From positions 1-64,000 of the forward strand of contig NZ_JAGGKE010000003.1 in NCBI RefSeq assembly GCF_017873555.1: a DNA stretch of 64,000 bases. Reading direction: 5' to 3'. A program made the translations under genes and the position numbers. Positions within the stretch are counted from its first letter, which is position 1, and each line of letters starts with the position of its first letter. Source of the DNA: Halorubrum trapanicum. GTDB lineage: Archaea; Halobacteriota; Halobacteria; Halobacteriales; Haloferacaceae. Positions 43,200 to 53,066 of this stretch are shown here, piece by piece. The notes beneath the pieces were generated by a model. The model did not search any database. It had not been told where the DNA came from and saw only the letters and a program-made list of their open reading frames with translations.

Positions 43200-44138
43200 T
43201 CAACGCGGGTATCGTCGGCCGAGATCGACGCCGTCGTCTGCCGATTCGCTCGTTTCTGTGTCGTCGTCCGCCTCGTCCGACCCGTCCGCCTCGCCGCCCG
43301 GACTCACGCTCCCCGTCCGGTAGCCGGCCATGTCGAGCGTGACGTACTCGAAGCCGAGGTCGGTGAGGTGTTCGTGGACGGCGTCGGCGAAGGCGGAGTC
43401 GAGCGCGCGCTCCAGCTCGTCAGGGGCGATCTCGACGCGTGCGAGGCCGTCGTGGTCGCGCACGCGGAACCCCTCGAACCCCCACTCGCGGAGCACCCGC
43501 TCGGCCTTCTCGACGCGGGTCAGCCGCTCCTCGGTCACCTCCAGCCCGGTCGGGATCCGCGAGGAGAGACACGCCATCGAGGGTTTGTCGGCCACGGAGA
43601 GGTCGTAGGACTCGGCGATTTCGCGGACTTCCGCCTTCGAAATCCCGGCGTCGAGCAGCGGCGAGCACACGTCAAGCTCCTCGACCGCGCGCAGGCCGGG
43701 GCGGTGCCCCTCTCCGGGGTCGTCGGCGTTCGTCCCGTCGCAGACGACCTCGATCCCCAGCTCTTTGGCGGTCTCGTACATCCGGCCGAGCCGCATCGTC
43801 CGGCAGTGGTAACACCGGTCGCCGTCGTTTGCGACGAAGTTCGGGTCGTCCAGTTCGGAGAACGTCACCGTCTCGTGGCGGATGCCGATCTCCTCGGCGA
43901 CGCGCGTCGCGTCGTCCAGCTCCGCCGCGGGGAGCGTCTCGCTGCGGGCGGTACACGCCACGGCGCCGTCGCCGAGCGCGTCCGCCGCGAGCGCCGCGAC
44001 CACCGCGGAGTCGACTCCGCCCGAGAACGCGACGAGGACCCCGTCGCGCTCGGCGAGCGCGTCGCGGGCGCCCGCTGCCTTCTCCGCCGTCTCGGGGGCG
44101 AGCGACCCGTCGCCGACGGCTCGCGCCTTCTGGCTCAT
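43200..44138 (-). CDS. larE: LarE-like ATP-dependent sacrificial sulfur transferase
   Basis: The 312-residue protein is a PP-loop ATPase of the LarE family, which adenylates the pyridinium-dicarboxylate precursor and transfers sulfur in making the nickel-pincer cofactor of lactate racemase. The PP-loop SGGVDS is at 39-44. Three cysteines that could hold a 4Fe-4S cluster are at Cys109 and Cys112 (CYHC) and Cys190 (ACLSSR), like LarE forms thought to use a cluster instead of a single sacrificial Cys. TNADD and KPSMAC are family-typical. The tail is an acidic low-complexity segment. ATG 44138 is chosen over an upstream frame. No larA, larB or larC is nearby, so its target in this organism is open. 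Confidence 0.85.
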   Translation of the reverse strand: MSQKARAVGDGSLAPETAEKAAGARDALAERDGVLVAFSGGVDSAVVAALAADALGDGAVACTARSETLPAAELDDATRVAEEIGIRHETVTFSELDDPNFVANDGDRCYHCRTMRLGRMYETAKELGIEVVCDGTNADDPGEGHRPGLRAVEELDVCSPLLDAGISKAEVREIAESYDLSVADKPSMACLSSRIPTGLEVTEERLTRVEKAERVLREWGFEGFRVRDHDGLARVEIAPDELERALDSAFADAVHEHLTDLGFEYVTLDMAGYRTGSVSPGGEADGSDEADDDTETSESADDGVDLGRRYPR

Positions 44139-44270
44139 GGCCGGCGTTGGCGGTGAGCGCGAAAAAGGGCGTCGCACGCGGAACTGGTGACGCCGGCTCG
44201 CGGTCACGCACCGCCGGACCCCGGGAGCGACCCGCACGCTTTACACCGTTGCCGCGATACCGGCGAGTAG

Positions 44271-46307
44271 ATGGAGCTGGAGGCGATCCCCGGCGTCGGC
44301 GCCAAAACGGCCGCGGCGCTGCGCGAACTGGACGACCCGGCCGCGACCGTCGAGTCCGGCGACGTGGCCGCGATCGCCCGCGCGCCGGGCGTCAACGAGG
44401 CCCGCGCGGCCCGCATCGCCCGCGGAGCGATCCGCCGCCGGCACGACGACGACGGGCGCGTGCTGGCTACCGACCGCGCCCGCGAGCTGTACCGCGAGGC
44501 GATCGACCTGCTGCGCGAGCGCACCGTCACCGACTACGCGGCGAAGCGGCTGGAGACGTTCTACCCGAGCGCGTCGGCCTCGCGCATCGCGGAGGCGCAG
44601 GCGTTCTCGGCCGACGCGACGGAGCGAGAGCCGGACCCCGCCGTCCGCGAGGCGCTCGCGGACTGCGCACCCCTCTCGGACCCGCCCACGGTCCGCGTCC
44701 GCGACCGCTGCCTCGCGACCGCCGACGCCGAGACGCTCGCGCGCGCCGAGGCCGAGATGCCCGAACTCTCCGTCGAGACCGTCGAGGACGCCCGCGACGT
44801 CTCCGAGCTCGGCCGCTCGTACGCCTCCGTGATCGTCTTAGACGAGACGTTCGCCGGGCTGGACGTGGAGGGCGACGTGGTCGTCCGCCCGGACGCCCTC
44901 GAAACCCCGTCGGAAACGGTCCCGGAGCGACTGCTCGCCTTCTTCGCGGAGAACCGCGAGCGGCTGGAGGCGGCCGCGACGGTCCACGAGGCGGCCGCGG
45001 CCGCCGGCGACCCCGTCTCGGGAGGTGATCCGGACAGCGGCATCGACGCCGACGCCCCGGTCGACCTCGACCGGCTCCGCGACGCGCTCTCGCGGCTCGA
45101 CGACGACGGTACCATCGCGGGCGACGCGGAGCTGGACCGGCTGACAGCCGCCGTCGACGACCTCGACGCCGCGGTGTCGACGGCGGCCTCGGTGGCCGAC
45201 GACCGGCTGCGCGAGGCGATCCGCGAGCGCGACGTCACCATCGAGGGGACCGACTTCCTCTCACTCGTCGAGCAGGGCGCCCGCGTCGACTCCCTGCTGG
45301 ACCGCGAGCTGGCCGACGAGTACGACGAGGCGGTCGACGCCGCCCGCGACCACCTCGCGGACGCGCTCCGCCTCGAACCCGAGGAGGCGGAGCTGGCGGA
45401 GCGCGTCTTCGGCGGCGACCCCTCCTTCCCGGTCGACCACGACGAGAGCGCCGTCTCGCGGCTCCGCACGGAACTGTCCGCGGCCCGGGACCGCCGGGCT
45501 GCGAAGCTGAAGGCCGACCTCGCGAGCGACCTCGGCGACCTCCGCGAGCCGGTCGAGGAGCTGGTCCGGAACGCGCTCGAACTCGACGTGGAGCTGGCGA
45601 TATCGCGGTTCGCCCGCGACTTCGACTGTACGCTTCCCGACGTGGTGAGTCCGGAGGAAGACGGTGCGGGAGGATTTCGCATCGAGGGCGGCCGCTCCCC
45701 GCTGCTCGACGTCGACTTCGCGGACGTCGAACCCGTCGACTACGTCGTCTCGGGCGCGACGCTCCTGTCGGGAGTCAACTCCGGTGGGAAGACCTCCACG
45801 CTCGACCTGGTCGCCTTGGTCGTCGTGCTCGCGCAGATGGGGCTACCCGTGCCCGCCGAGTCGGCCACGGTCGAGCGGTTCGAGGAGATCCACTACTACG
45901 CGAAGTCGCAGGGCACCCTCGACGCGGGCGCGTTCGAGGCGACGCTGCGGGACTTCGGCGACCTCGTCGACGGCGCGGACGGCCGGCTCGTCTTGGTCGA
46001 CGAGCTGGAGTCGATCACCGAACCCGGCGCCTCCGCGAAGATTATCGCCGGTATCCTGGAGGCGCTCGACGACCAGGACGCGACCGCCGTCTTCGTTTCC
46101 CACCTCGCCCGCGAGATCCGGGACGCCGCCGACTTCGAAGTCGCGGTCGACGGCATCGAGGCCGCGGGGCTGGTCGACGGCGAGCTCCGGGTGAACCGCT
46201 CGCCGAAGAAGGGGCACCTCGCGCGCTCGACCCCGGAGCTCATCGTCGAGAAGCTCGCGGACGACCGCGGCGGCGAGTTCTACGGGGACCTGTTAGAGAA
46301 GTTCTGA
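44271..46307 (+). CDS. MutS-family DNA-binding ATPase with N-terminal helix-hairpin-helix
   Basis: The 678-residue protein starts with a helix-hairpin-helix region (LEAIPGVGAKTAAALREL, about 3-20, and IARAPGVNEARAARIARG). It continues with a long helical clamp/lever part, and ends in the MutS ATPase: Walker A GVNSGGKTS (about 504-512), the signature-region EIHYYAKSQGTLDAGAFEATL, Walker B RLVLVDELESITEP (about 571-584) and SHLAREIRDAADF. It lacks the N-terminal mismatch-recognition domain of MutS1, so it belongs to the MutS4/MutS5-like archaeal group, with junction or repair-intermediate binding more likely than mismatch repair. It is divergent from larE, 132 bases apart. Confidence 0.85.
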   Translation: MELEAIPGVGAKTAAALRELDDPAATVESGDVAAIARAPGVNEARAARIARGAIRRRHDDDGRVLATDRARELYREAIDLLRERTVTDYAAKRLETFYPSASASRIAEAQAFSADATEREPDPAVREALADCAPLSDPPTVRVRDRCLATADAETLARAEAEMPELSVETVEDARDVSELGRSYASVIVLDETFAGLDVEGDVVVRPDALETPSETVPERLLAFFAENRERLEAAATVHEAAAAAGDPVSGGDPDSGIDADAPVDLDRLRDALSRLDDDGTIAGDAELDRLTAAVDDLDAAVSTAASVADDRLREAIRERDVTIEGTDFLSLVEQGARVDSLLDRELADEYDEAVDAARDHLADALRLEPEEAELAERVFGGDPSFPVDHDESAVSRLRTELSAARDRRAAKLKADLASDLGDLREPVEELVRNALELDVELAISRFARDFDCTLPDVVSPEEDGAGGFRIEGGRSPLLDVDFADVEPVDYVVSGATLLSGVNSGGKTSTLDLVALVVVLAQMGLPVPAESATVERFEEIHYYAKSQGTLDAGAFEATLRDFGDLVDGADGRLVLVDELESITEPGASAKIIAGILEALDDQDATAVFVSHLAREIRDAADFEVAVDGIEAAGLVDGELRVNRSPKKGHLARSTPELIVEKLADDRGGEFYGDLLEKF

Positions 46308-46343
46308 GGGGACGAGGAATCGCTGCGGTTCGGCCGCGCGGCG

Positions 46344-46763
46344 CTACCGCTTCGGGTCGGGCGATCGGTAGTTCTCGACCTCGACCACCTTTCGCGTCTC
46401 GTCGTGCGTGAGGTCGCCGTCGGCGGACACCACCGGCGAATCGAGTTCGCGTCCGACGGCCGCGACGGTCGCGTCGACGCCGTCGAGGAACGGTCCCTCG
46501 GCGCCGACCTCGTCGGCGACGTATCCCGCCTCCTCGGACACCGCTTCGTCGACCGCATAGACCTCCGTCCAAGCGAGCGCGCCGATCGCGTCGTCGACCG
46601 ACGCGTCGGGGAGGTTTCCGACGCCGACCAGCGCCTCGGCGTAGGCCGGTGCCGGTGCGATCCACACCTCTCGGTCGCCGTCGTTCGCCTCGTAATACCG
46701 CTCGACGGCCGGTTCTCCGTTCAGGTAATCGATGAGAAAGTTCGCGTCGAGGACCTTCATCAA
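46344..46763 (-). CDS. vapC: PIN-domain ribonuclease, VapC-like toxin
   Basis: The 139-residue PIN protein is probably the toxin of a VapBC pair. The acidic metal-binding set is recognisable: Asp6 in VLDANFLIDYL, Glu43 in PAYAEALVGV, Asp94/Asp97 in FLDGVDATVAAVG and Asp115/Asp117 in VSADGDLTHDET. The length fits the family. Its ATG overlaps the antitoxin stop by 4 bases (ATGA), ensuring coupled synthesis. Target RNA unknown; initiator tRNA or rRNA are typical for the family. It may act as a dormancy or plasmid/region-stability module. Confidence 0.85.
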   Translation of the reverse strand: MMKVLDANFLIDYLNGEPAVERYYEANDGDREVWIAPAPAYAEALVGVGNLPDASVDDAIGALAWTEVYAVDEAVSEEAGYVADEVGAEGPFLDGVDATVAAVGRELDSPVVSADGDLTHDETRKVVEVENYRSPDPKR

Positions 46764-47002
46764 CCCTCGCTGAGTCGACGCATCCGTTCTCTCCGCTCGG
46801 CCTTTGCCTCTTCACGTCTCTCGCGAAGCCGATCGGCCTGCTCGTCCGACAACAGCCCGAACCCGTCCTGGAAGTCGCTCTCGTTCCCCTCCGACAGCAA
46901 CCGTTCGAGCACGTCGTTGTAACTCTCTCCGCTCTGCCGACGGCGATCGAGGTGTCGTTTCACCCGGTCGCTCACTCGGATCTGCTCGTCCGCCGTTGCC
47001 AT
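46760..47002 (-). CDS. vapB: VapB-like antitoxin
   Basis: The 80-residue basic/acidic protein precedes the PIN toxin. It starts MATADEQIRVSDRVKRHLDRRRQSGESYNDVLERLL, which is the strand-helix-helix pattern of a ribbon-helix-helix DNA-binding domain (about residues 6-44). The C-terminal 35 residues (DEQADRLRERREEAKAERRERM) form a charged helix that would wrap the toxin active site. A perfect palindrome lies six bases before the start codon, so autorepression by this protein is likely. Confidence 0.82.
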   Translation of the reverse strand: MATADEQIRVSDRVKRHLDRRRQSGESYNDVLERLLSEGNESDFQDGFGLLSDEQADRLRERREEAKAERRERMRRLSEG

Positions 47003-47007
47003 CTCGC

Positions 47008-47040
47008 GTCAACGTTGGCGTTGACACTGCTTGAATATTG
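47008..47040 (-). promoter_or_regulatory. vapBC promoter and palindromic operator
   Basis: GTCAACG (47008-47014), spacer TTGG and CGTTGAC (47019-47025) form a perfect 7-base inverted repeat. The AT-rich CAATATTCAA box is at about 47031-47040 on the minus strand. The palindrome covers the likely start of transcription, so a bound RHH antitoxin would block initiation. Confidence 0.7.
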
Positions 47041-47068
47041 GGCCGCGAGGAGGAGCGTGTCGTGAGGG

Positions 47069-47323
47069 CTACAACAGCACCGCCCCGGCCAGCCCGAGGA
47101 AGACGAAGAAGCCGAGCACGTCGGTGATCTCGTCCGGATCGAGCCGGTCGACGAACGCCTCCAGCCGCGAGCGACTCATGTCCGCCGCGACCGCCGCCCG
47201 AACGTCTTCCGCGAGTGTGAGGAACACGTCCCGCCACTCCTGCTCCGGGAGCGCCGCGAACGGTTCGGACGGGTCCGGAGACATCGCTATCGTCTCCCGC
47301 ACGTCCTCCGACTGACTGTCCAT
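47069..47323 (-). CDS. Small protein with a C-terminal membrane helix
   Basis: The 84 residues have a soluble N-terminal part (FAALPEQEWRDVFLTLAEDVRAAVAADMSRSRLEAFVDRLDPDEITDVLG) and one C-terminal hydrophobic helix (FFVFLGLAGAVLL) with no residues after it, so it could be tail-anchored. Sequence suggests a conserved haloarchaeal hypothetical rather than a random frame (regular helix heptads, acid-rich). It lies 66 bases upstream of the antitoxin gene on the same strand but has its own start region. Function unknown. Confidence 0.55.
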   Translation of the reverse strand: MDSQSEDVRETIAMSPDPSEPFAALPEQEWRDVFLTLAEDVRAAVAADMSRSRLEAFVDRLDPDEITDVLGFFVFLGLAGAVLL

Positions 47324-47479
47324 ACGTGGTGCGCGGGTGCCGCACTAAACGATACCGGCGCCGGGATCGGCGCGGCCGCTTCGCCGCCGCCGCGAGACGG
47401 GCGACCCGGACGACGGTCCGGTCCGACCGCCGTTCACCTCGACGACAGATTCATACTGGCGCCGTCGAAATCGGGCGAT

Positions 47480-47728
47480 ATGCCAGCCGTGTCCCCGTTC
47501 GGCGTCCTCCTCTTCGCGGCCCAGGTCGGCGTCGGCGTTCAGGTGTCCCGCTCGCTCTCGACCCGCGACCGCGGTCGTCGCGCCGCGGTCGGCCTCGCGG
47601 TCGCGACGCTCGGTCTCTTGGTCCTGTTCCGATTCGGCGTCCTCGCGACGGTCGCCGTCGACCTGCTCGCGATCCTCGTCGCGGCGAGGATCTCCGAGCC
47701 GTCCGGTAACAGGCCGACGACAGGGTAA
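47480..47728 (+). CDS. Small two-helix membrane protein
   Basis: The 82-residue protein has hydrophobic segments SPFGVLLFAAQVGVGVQVSRSL and AAVGLAVATLGLLVLFRFGVLATVAVDLLAILVAARI joined by a basic loop (STRDRGRR), consistent with two or three membrane passes and the positive loop in the cytoplasm. It converges with uvrA (28 bases apart). TTCATACTGG about 30 bases before the ATG may be the promoter. Nothing identifies a function. Confidence 0.55.
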   Translation: MPAVSPFGVLLFAAQVGVGVQVSRSLSTRDRGRRAAVGLAVATLGLLVLFRFGVLATVAVDLLAILVAARISEPSGNRPTTG

Positions 47729-47756
47729 AATCGGGATCGGTCGCTTTCCCTCTCTC

Positions 47757-50708
47757 TCAGTCGTCGTCGGCCACCGCCGGCTTCCGACGGTCGTCGCGCG
47801 GGCCTTCGAGGTCGACCTTCGGCAGCATGTCCCGGAGGTAGCGCCCGGTGTGCGAGGCGTCCTCGCGGGCGATCTCCTCCGGCGTCCCGCTCGCGACCAG
47901 CTCGCCGCCGCCGTCGCCGCCCTCGGGTCCGAGGTCGATCACGTGGTCGGCGTTCTTCACGAGGTCCAGCTCGTGTTCGATGACGACGACGGTGTTGCCG
48001 GCGTCGACGAGGCGGTGGAGCACGTCGATCAGCTTGCGCTCGTCCTCCTTGTGGAGGCCCGTCGTCGGCTCGTCGAGCAGGTAGAGCGTGTCGCCGGCCG
48101 CGCGCTTGCCCAGCTCCTCGGCGAGCTTCACGCGCTGCGCCTCGCCGCCCGAGAGGGTGGTGGAGGGCTGGCCCAGCTCCATGTAGCCCAGCCCGACGTC
48201 CCTCAGGAGCTTGAGGCGGCGTTCGAGACCGCGGTGGCTCTCGAAGAACTCGTGGGCCTCCGCGACGCTCATGTCGAGCACGTCGGCGATCGTCTTCCCC
48301 TTGTACTCCACGTCGAGCGTCTCGTCGTTGTAGCGCGAGCCGCCGCACTCCTCGCAGGGGACGTACACGTCCGAGAGGAAGTTCATCTCGATCTTCACGG
48401 TGCCCTGCCCGCCGCACTCCTCGCAGCGCCCGCCCTTCACGTTGAAGGAGAACCGGCCCTTCTCGTAGCCGCGACGCTTCGAGAGCTTCGTCTCCGCGAA
48501 CAGCTCGCGGACGTGGTCGAACACGTCCGTGTACGTGGCGGGGTTCGATCGCGGCGTCCGCCCGATCGGCGACTGGTCGATCAGCCGCACCGTCTCCACG
48601 TCGTCGAGTCCATCGATCGCGTCGTGCGCGCCGGGGTCGACCGAGGTGTTGTCGTTCATCTCGCGGGCGAGTCCCTTGTAGAGGATGTCGTTGACGAGCG
48701 TCGACTTCCCGGAGCCCGAGACGCCGGTGACCGTCGTCAGCGTGCCGAGCGGGACCGGCACGTCAAGGTCCTTCAGGTTGTGCTGTCGGGCGCCGCGCAC
48801 GACGAGCTCGCCGTCGGCGTCGCGTCGCTCCTCGGGCACCGGGATCTCCTTGCGGCCCGCGAGGTAGTCGGCCGTCACCGACTCGTCGGCGTCGACCACG
48901 TCGTCGAAGTCGCCCTGCGCGACGATCTGCCCGCCGCGCTTCCCCGGGCCGGGACCCATGTCGATGATCTCGTCGGCGCGCCGCATCGTCTCCTCGTCGT
49001 GCTCGACGACGATGAGCGTATTTCCGAGGTCCCGAAGCCCTTCGAGGGTGTCGAGCAGCCGGTCGTTGTCGCGCTGGTGGAGTCCGATGGACGGCTCGTC
49101 GAGGACGTACAGCACGCCCACCAGCCCGGAGCCGACCTGCGTGGCGAGCCGGATGCGCTGGCTCTCGCCGCCGGAGAGCGTCGACGCCTCGCGGTCGAGC
49201 GTGAGGTACTCCAGGCCGACCTCCTCCATGAAGCCGAGCCGCGCGCGGATCTCCTTTAAGATCTCCTCGGCGATCGTCGTCTCGCGCTCGTTCAGCTCGT
49301 CTTCCATCCCCTCGAAGTGCGCCCGGGCGTCGGCGATCGACAGCTCGTTCACGTCGGTGATCGAGGTGCCGGCGACGAGGACGTGCCGCGACTGCTCTTT
49401 GAGGCGCGTCCCCTCGCACTCGGGACAGGTCGTCACGGCCATGTACTCCTCGATGTGGTCGCGGGCGCGCTCGGAGTCGGTCTCGACGTGACGGCGCTCC
49501 AGGTTCGGGATGACGCCCTCGAACCGCTCGGTCTTCTCGCGGGTGCCGTTCTTCGTGGTCCACTCGAAGTGGACGGCGTCGTCGGTGCCGTAGAGGAACT
49601 GCCGCTGAATCTCCTCGTCCAGTTCCTCGAAGGGCGCGTCGAGGTCGACGCCGAAGTGGTCGGCGACGTTGTCGAGCTGGCGCGAGTAGTAGGTGCGGTC
49701 GTAGCTCCACGGCTCGAACACGTGTTTGAGGGGCTTCGAGGGGTCCTCGATAACGAGGTCCTCGTCGACCTCCTTCGTCGAGCCGATCCCCTCGCACTCG
49801 GGACAGGCCCCGTACGGGCTGTTGAAGGAGAACGACCGTGTCTCGATCGCGGAGAACTGCACGTCGGAGTTGGGGTTGCCCAGCTCCTCGGAGAACTCCA
49901 CCACGAGCCGGTCGTCGCCCTCGGCGTCGGCCGCGAGCGACCCCGTCGAGCGCGCGTTCGACGCGAACGGCACGTCCTCGGGCGGGTCGGGGACGATCAG
50001 CTTGAGGGCGCCGCCCGCCTCCTCCAGCGCGGTCTCCACGGAGTCCGTGATCCGCGAGCGGGAATCCGGCGCCACCCGGACGCGGTCGACGATCACGTCG
50101 ATCGTGTGGTCGTAGTTCTCGTCGAGGTCGGGTTCGTCGAGGGTCAGGTCGACCGGTTCGCCGTCGACCTCGACGCGGCTGTACCCGTCGCTCACAAGCT
50201 CTTCGAAGCGGTCCTCGAAGGCGCCCTTCTGGTCGCGGACGACCGGCGCCGCGACCTTCGCGCGGGTGCCCTCGGGGAGTTCGAGGATCTGGTTCACCAT
50301 GTCCTGTGCGGACTGCTCGCCCACCTCCTCGCCGGTGACGGGGTCGTACTGGGTGCCGATCCGGGCGTACAGCAGGCGGAGGTAGTCGTGGAGTTCGGTG
50401 ACGGTACCCACCGTCGACCGGGGGTTGTTCGCGGCGTTCTTCTGGTCGATCGATATCGCCGGCGACAGTCCCTCGACGGACTCCACCTGCGGTTTGTCCA
50501 TCTGTCCGAGGAAGTTGCGGGCGTACGCGGACAGCGACTCGATGTAGCGGCGCTGCCCCTCCGCGTAGACGGTGTCGAACGCGAGCGACGACTTCCCCGA
50601 CCCGGAGAGCCCGGTGACGACGGTGAACTCCTCGCGCGGGATCCGGACGTCGAGGTCCTTGAGGTTGTGCTCCTCGGCGCCGCGGACCTCGATGTAGTCC
50701 TTGCTCAT
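47757..50708 (-). CDS. uvrA: Excinuclease ABC subunit A (UvrA)
   Basis: The 983-residue damage-recognition ATPase of nucleotide excision repair. Two ABC modules are visible: Walker [10 protein letters not shown] (33-41) with [34 protein letters not shown], and a second GVSGSGKST (near 662) with [15 protein letters not shown] and [12 protein letters not shown]. Zinc-binding knuckles CPECEG (twice in the first half) and [29 protein letters not shown] in the second half match UvrA zinc modules. Length is normal for the family. uvrB and uvrC are not in the window. Its start lies in a short gap before the gene for the fused TatC on the same strand; a TATA element is not obvious. Confidence 0.97.
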   Translation of the reverse strand: MSKDYIEVRGAEEHNLKDLDVRIPREEFTVVTGLSGSGKSSLAFDTVYAEGQRRYIESLSAYARNFLGQMDKPQVESVEGLSPAISIDQKNAANNPRSTVGTVTELHDYLRLLYARIGTQYDPVTGEEVGEQSAQDMVNQILELPEGTRAKVAAPVVRDQKGAFEDRFEELVSDGYSRVEVDGEPVDLTLDEPDLDENYDHTIDVIVDRVRVAPDSRSRITDSVETALEEAGGALKLIVPDPPEDVPFASNARSTGSLAADAEGDDRLVVEFSEELGNPNSDVQFSAIETRSFSFNSPYGACPECEGIGSTKEVDEDLVIEDPSKPLKHVFEPWSYDRTYYSRQLDNVADHFGVDLDAPFEELDEEIQRQFLYGTDDAVHFEWTTKNGTREKTERFEGVIPNLERRHVETDSERARDHIEEYMAVTTCPECEGTRLKEQSRHVLVAGTSITDVNELSIADARAHFEGMEDELNERETTIAEEILKEIRARLGFMEEVGLEYLTLDREASTLSGGESQRIRLATQVGSGLVGVLYVLDEPSIGLHQRDNDRLLDTLEGLRDLGNTLIVVEHDEETMRRADEIIDMGPGPGKRGGQIVAQGDFDDVVDADESVTADYLAGRKEIPVPEERRDADGELVVRGARQHNLKDLDVPVPLGTLTTVTGVSGSGKSTLVNDILYKGLAREMNDNTSVDPGAHDAIDGLDDVETVRLIDQSPIGRTPRSNPATYTDVFDHVRELFAETKLSKRRGYEKGRFSFNVKGGRCEECGGQGTVKIEMNFLSDVYVPCEECGGSRYNDETLDVEYKGKTIADVLDMSVAEAHEFFESHRGLERRLKLLRDVGLGYMELGQPSTTLSGGEAQRVKLAEELGKRAAGDTLYLLDEPTTGLHKEDERKLIDVLHRLVDAGNTVVVIEHELDLVKNADHVIDLGPEGGDGGGELVASGTPEEIAREDASHTGRYLRDMLPKVDLEGPRDDRRKPAVADDD

Positions 50709-50815
50709 TTCTACTCATCCGTTGCGGGCGCGCGCGGGAATACCCGTCGGTCGCAGGGGGTGGTCCGTCGGTCGCCGTGGGGACTCCCGAGAGCCGACCC
50801 CGCCCGCCGGACGGC

Positions 50816-53044
50816 TCAGCGTCCGACGAACTCCGAGGGCGGCGAGAGGTTCCGCCGGCCCCCGAAGGTGACGAGGAAGAGGACCGCGATGCCGAGTCCG
50901 TACGCGGCCATCAGCGGGACCGTCGCGAGGAACATCGTGATCACGTCGGCGGGGGTGAACACCGCCGCGATCACCATGATCCCGATCGTCACCTCGCGCC
51001 AGCGCTCCCGGAACGCGCGGTACGGGACGCCCGCCTTGTTCAGGAGGACCATCCCGATCGGGATGTCCGCGAGGAAGCCGATCCCGAGCGTCGTGTAGAT
51101 GACGAGCCAGAAGAAGTCGCCCACCTGGTAGGTGATGATCATGTCGGCGAGGCGCGCGTCGGTGACGAGCCAGCCGATGAGCACCGGCGCGATGTACGCG
51201 TAGCCGAGCGCGAAGCCGCCGACCATTCCGGCGCCGAGCGCGCCGGCCCACAGGTACACCTGGTGGACACGCCCGGCGACGAAGCCGCGTTCGCGGAGCG
51301 CGGGCCACGCGTAGTAGAGGACGACGGGCAACGCGGCGAAGATCCCGAGGATCACCGAGAACTTCACCATGAACACCAGCGCCTCGACCGGGTGGAGCGT
51401 GATGATCTCGATCCCGCCTTCGACCTCCGCGGGCACGCGCCGTTCGAGGTCGCGCCGGACCGTCCCGAGTCCGCCGAGGTACAGCCACATGAACGCGGCC
51501 GCCATCACGGCGCCGAAGACGCCGACGATCCGGAACGACCGCGTGCGCAGCGAGTCGAAGATGAACCTGAGGTCTTTGTAGTAGCCGCCGATGTCGTCTT
51601 CCGCCTGCTCCCCGTCGCCGTCGGTGAGTTCGGCGAGGAACGTCGAACTCGCCCGCGACCCGCGGTTCCGGACGGATCCCATCAGTCCGCCGCTGCCGTC
51701 GTCCCCGCCGTCTCCGCCTCCGACGGCGCTCGCGTCGTCGCCCTCCGCGGCGTCGCCGCCCTCGCCGTCTCCCCCGTTCACCTCGTCGAACCGGTCGAGG
51801 ATCGCCTGCGCCTTCTCCGGGTCGTCGTCCTCCATCGCGGCCTGCGCGAGCGCGAGCGACTCCTCCTCCTCCATCTCGGCGAAGGCCTCGTCGGGAGCCG
51901 CCCGCACGCCCGCGGCGTCGAGTTCGCTCACGTCGACGGCCGTCGGGTCTCCGTACTGGTAGCCCGCGCTCGTGGTGTCGAGGTCGGTGTACACCGCCCA
52001 CAGCGTCGCGACGACCGCGAACGCAAGCGCCCACGCGACGGCGTAGATCGCGAGGGCGGTCCCGGGATCGACGCCGAGTCCCTCGCCCGCGGCGAGGAAC
52101 CGCCGACTGCTCCCCGCGAGCCGGAGGAGGTCGTTGACCGCGGTCCGGCCGCCGTACTCGTAGAAGCCGTACACGAGCGCGCCGCCGAGGACGGTCACGC
52201 CGCCGACGACGTTCCAGTGGTTCCGGACCGCGCCGAGCACGTCGATCCGGTCGGAGCTCCGCTTGGCCGTGACGACGAGCTTCGCGAGGTAGAGGCTGAA
52301 GCCGTACAGCGCCGTCAGCGGGAACGCCCACAGCAGCTGTGTGAACGGGTCTGGCGGCGAGAAGAACGCGCCGAAGACGAAGATTGCGACGACCGCGTAG
52401 CGCCACTTGTCGCGGAACGTCTCGTACTGGACGATCTCCGAGTACGATAGCCCGGTGACGAGGAGCGGCATCTGTCCCGCGAGACCGAAGGAAAGGGAGA
52501 GGAAGACGATAAATTCCGTCCACATCACGATCCCGTAGGTCGGCTGGATGTCGGCCTCCAGTCCGAACTCCGCGAGGAAGCCGAACATCAGCGGGAAGAA
52601 CGCGAAGACGCCGTAGGCGACGCCGGCGGTGAACAGCCCGGCGCCGAGCAGCGCGAGACCCGCGAGCTTCCACCGGGCGACGGGCGACTGCGGCCACATC
52701 CCCCGGGCGCGGAGCTCGTCGCGGGTGACGTAGATCAGCGGCGGAATCGCGGTGATCGCGCCCACGATTAGTCCGATCTTCGCTTGGAGGAGGATCACCT
52801 CGAACGGCGTCGTCGCGATGATGTCCGCCTCCGCGGCGACCGCAGGGCTCATGTTCGACTCCGTGACGTCGCGGAGCCAGTCCCAGATGTACACGCGGAG
52901 CGCCCAGAACGTCAGGATAAAGCCGGCCAAGAAGACGAGGAACACCTTCTGGAGGTCCTTCTGAATCGACCGAAGGAACGCCTTCGCCGTGTCGCGGCCC
53001 TCCGCGATCGACCGCTGGGTGTCATCGTCGAGGGCGCTCGCCAT
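50816..53044 (-). CDS. tatC2: Twin-arginine translocase TatCt (two fused TatC domains)
   Basis: This 742-residue protein is the unusual haloarchaeal TatC with two TatC domains in one chain, about 14 membrane helices in total. The first TatC unit begins after LDDDTQRSIAEGRDTAKAFLRSIQKDL (about 30-260), with PLIYVTRDELRARG and the FMFGFLAEFG segment. A long linker with an acidic Gly/Ser/Asp patch (GDGEGGDAAEGDDASAVGGGDGG) separates it from the second unit (about 505-740), which ends with FGGRRNLSPPSEFVGR. ATG 53044 lies 23 bases from the promoter-like repeat, giving a leaderless mRNA. In Haloferax volcanii the two Tat C proteins are both important; this gene and tatC1 are divergent. Confidence 0.92.
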   Translation of the reverse strand: MASALDDDTQRSIAEGRDTAKAFLRSIQKDLQKVFLVFLAGFILTFWALRVYIWDWLRDVTESNMSPAVAAEADIIATTPFEVILLQAKIGLIVGAITAIPPLIYVTRDELRARGMWPQSPVARWKLAGLALLGAGLFTAGVAYGVFAFFPLMFGFLAEFGLEADIQPTYGIVMWTEFIVFLSLSFGLAGQMPLLVTGLSYSEIVQYETFRDKWRYAVVAIFVFGAFFSPPDPFTQLLWAFPLTALYGFSLYLAKLVVTAKRSSDRIDVLGAVRNHWNVVGGVTVLGGALVYGFYEYGGRTAVNDLLRLAGSSRRFLAAGEGLGVDPGTALAIYAVAWALAFAVVATLWAVYTDLDTTSAGYQYGDPTAVDVSELDAAGVRAAPDEAFAEMEEEESLALAQAAMEDDDPEKAQAILDRFDEVNGGDGEGGDAAEGDDASAVGGGDGGDDGSGGLMGSVRNRGSRASSTFLAELTDGDGEQAEDDIGGYYKDLRFIFDSLRTRSFRIVGVFGAVMAAAFMWLYLGGLGTVRRDLERRVPAEVEGGIEIITLHPVEALVFMVKFSVILGIFAALPVVLYYAWPALRERGFVAGRVHQVYLWAGALGAGMVGGFALGYAYIAPVLIGWLVTDARLADMIITYQVGDFFWLVIYTTLGIGFLADIPIGMVLLNKAGVPYRAFRERWREVTIGIMVIAAVFTPADVITMFLATVPLMAAYGLGIAVLFLVTFGGRRNLSPPSEFVGR

Positions 53045-53066
53045 ACGGAGGGCGAAGGCCGTCGCC

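Noticed and set aside
47757-50708. Several long antisense frames over uvrA (for example 469 and 593 residues)
   Set aside because: They mirror uvrA codons, have no motif and would require complete overlap with a highly conserved gene.
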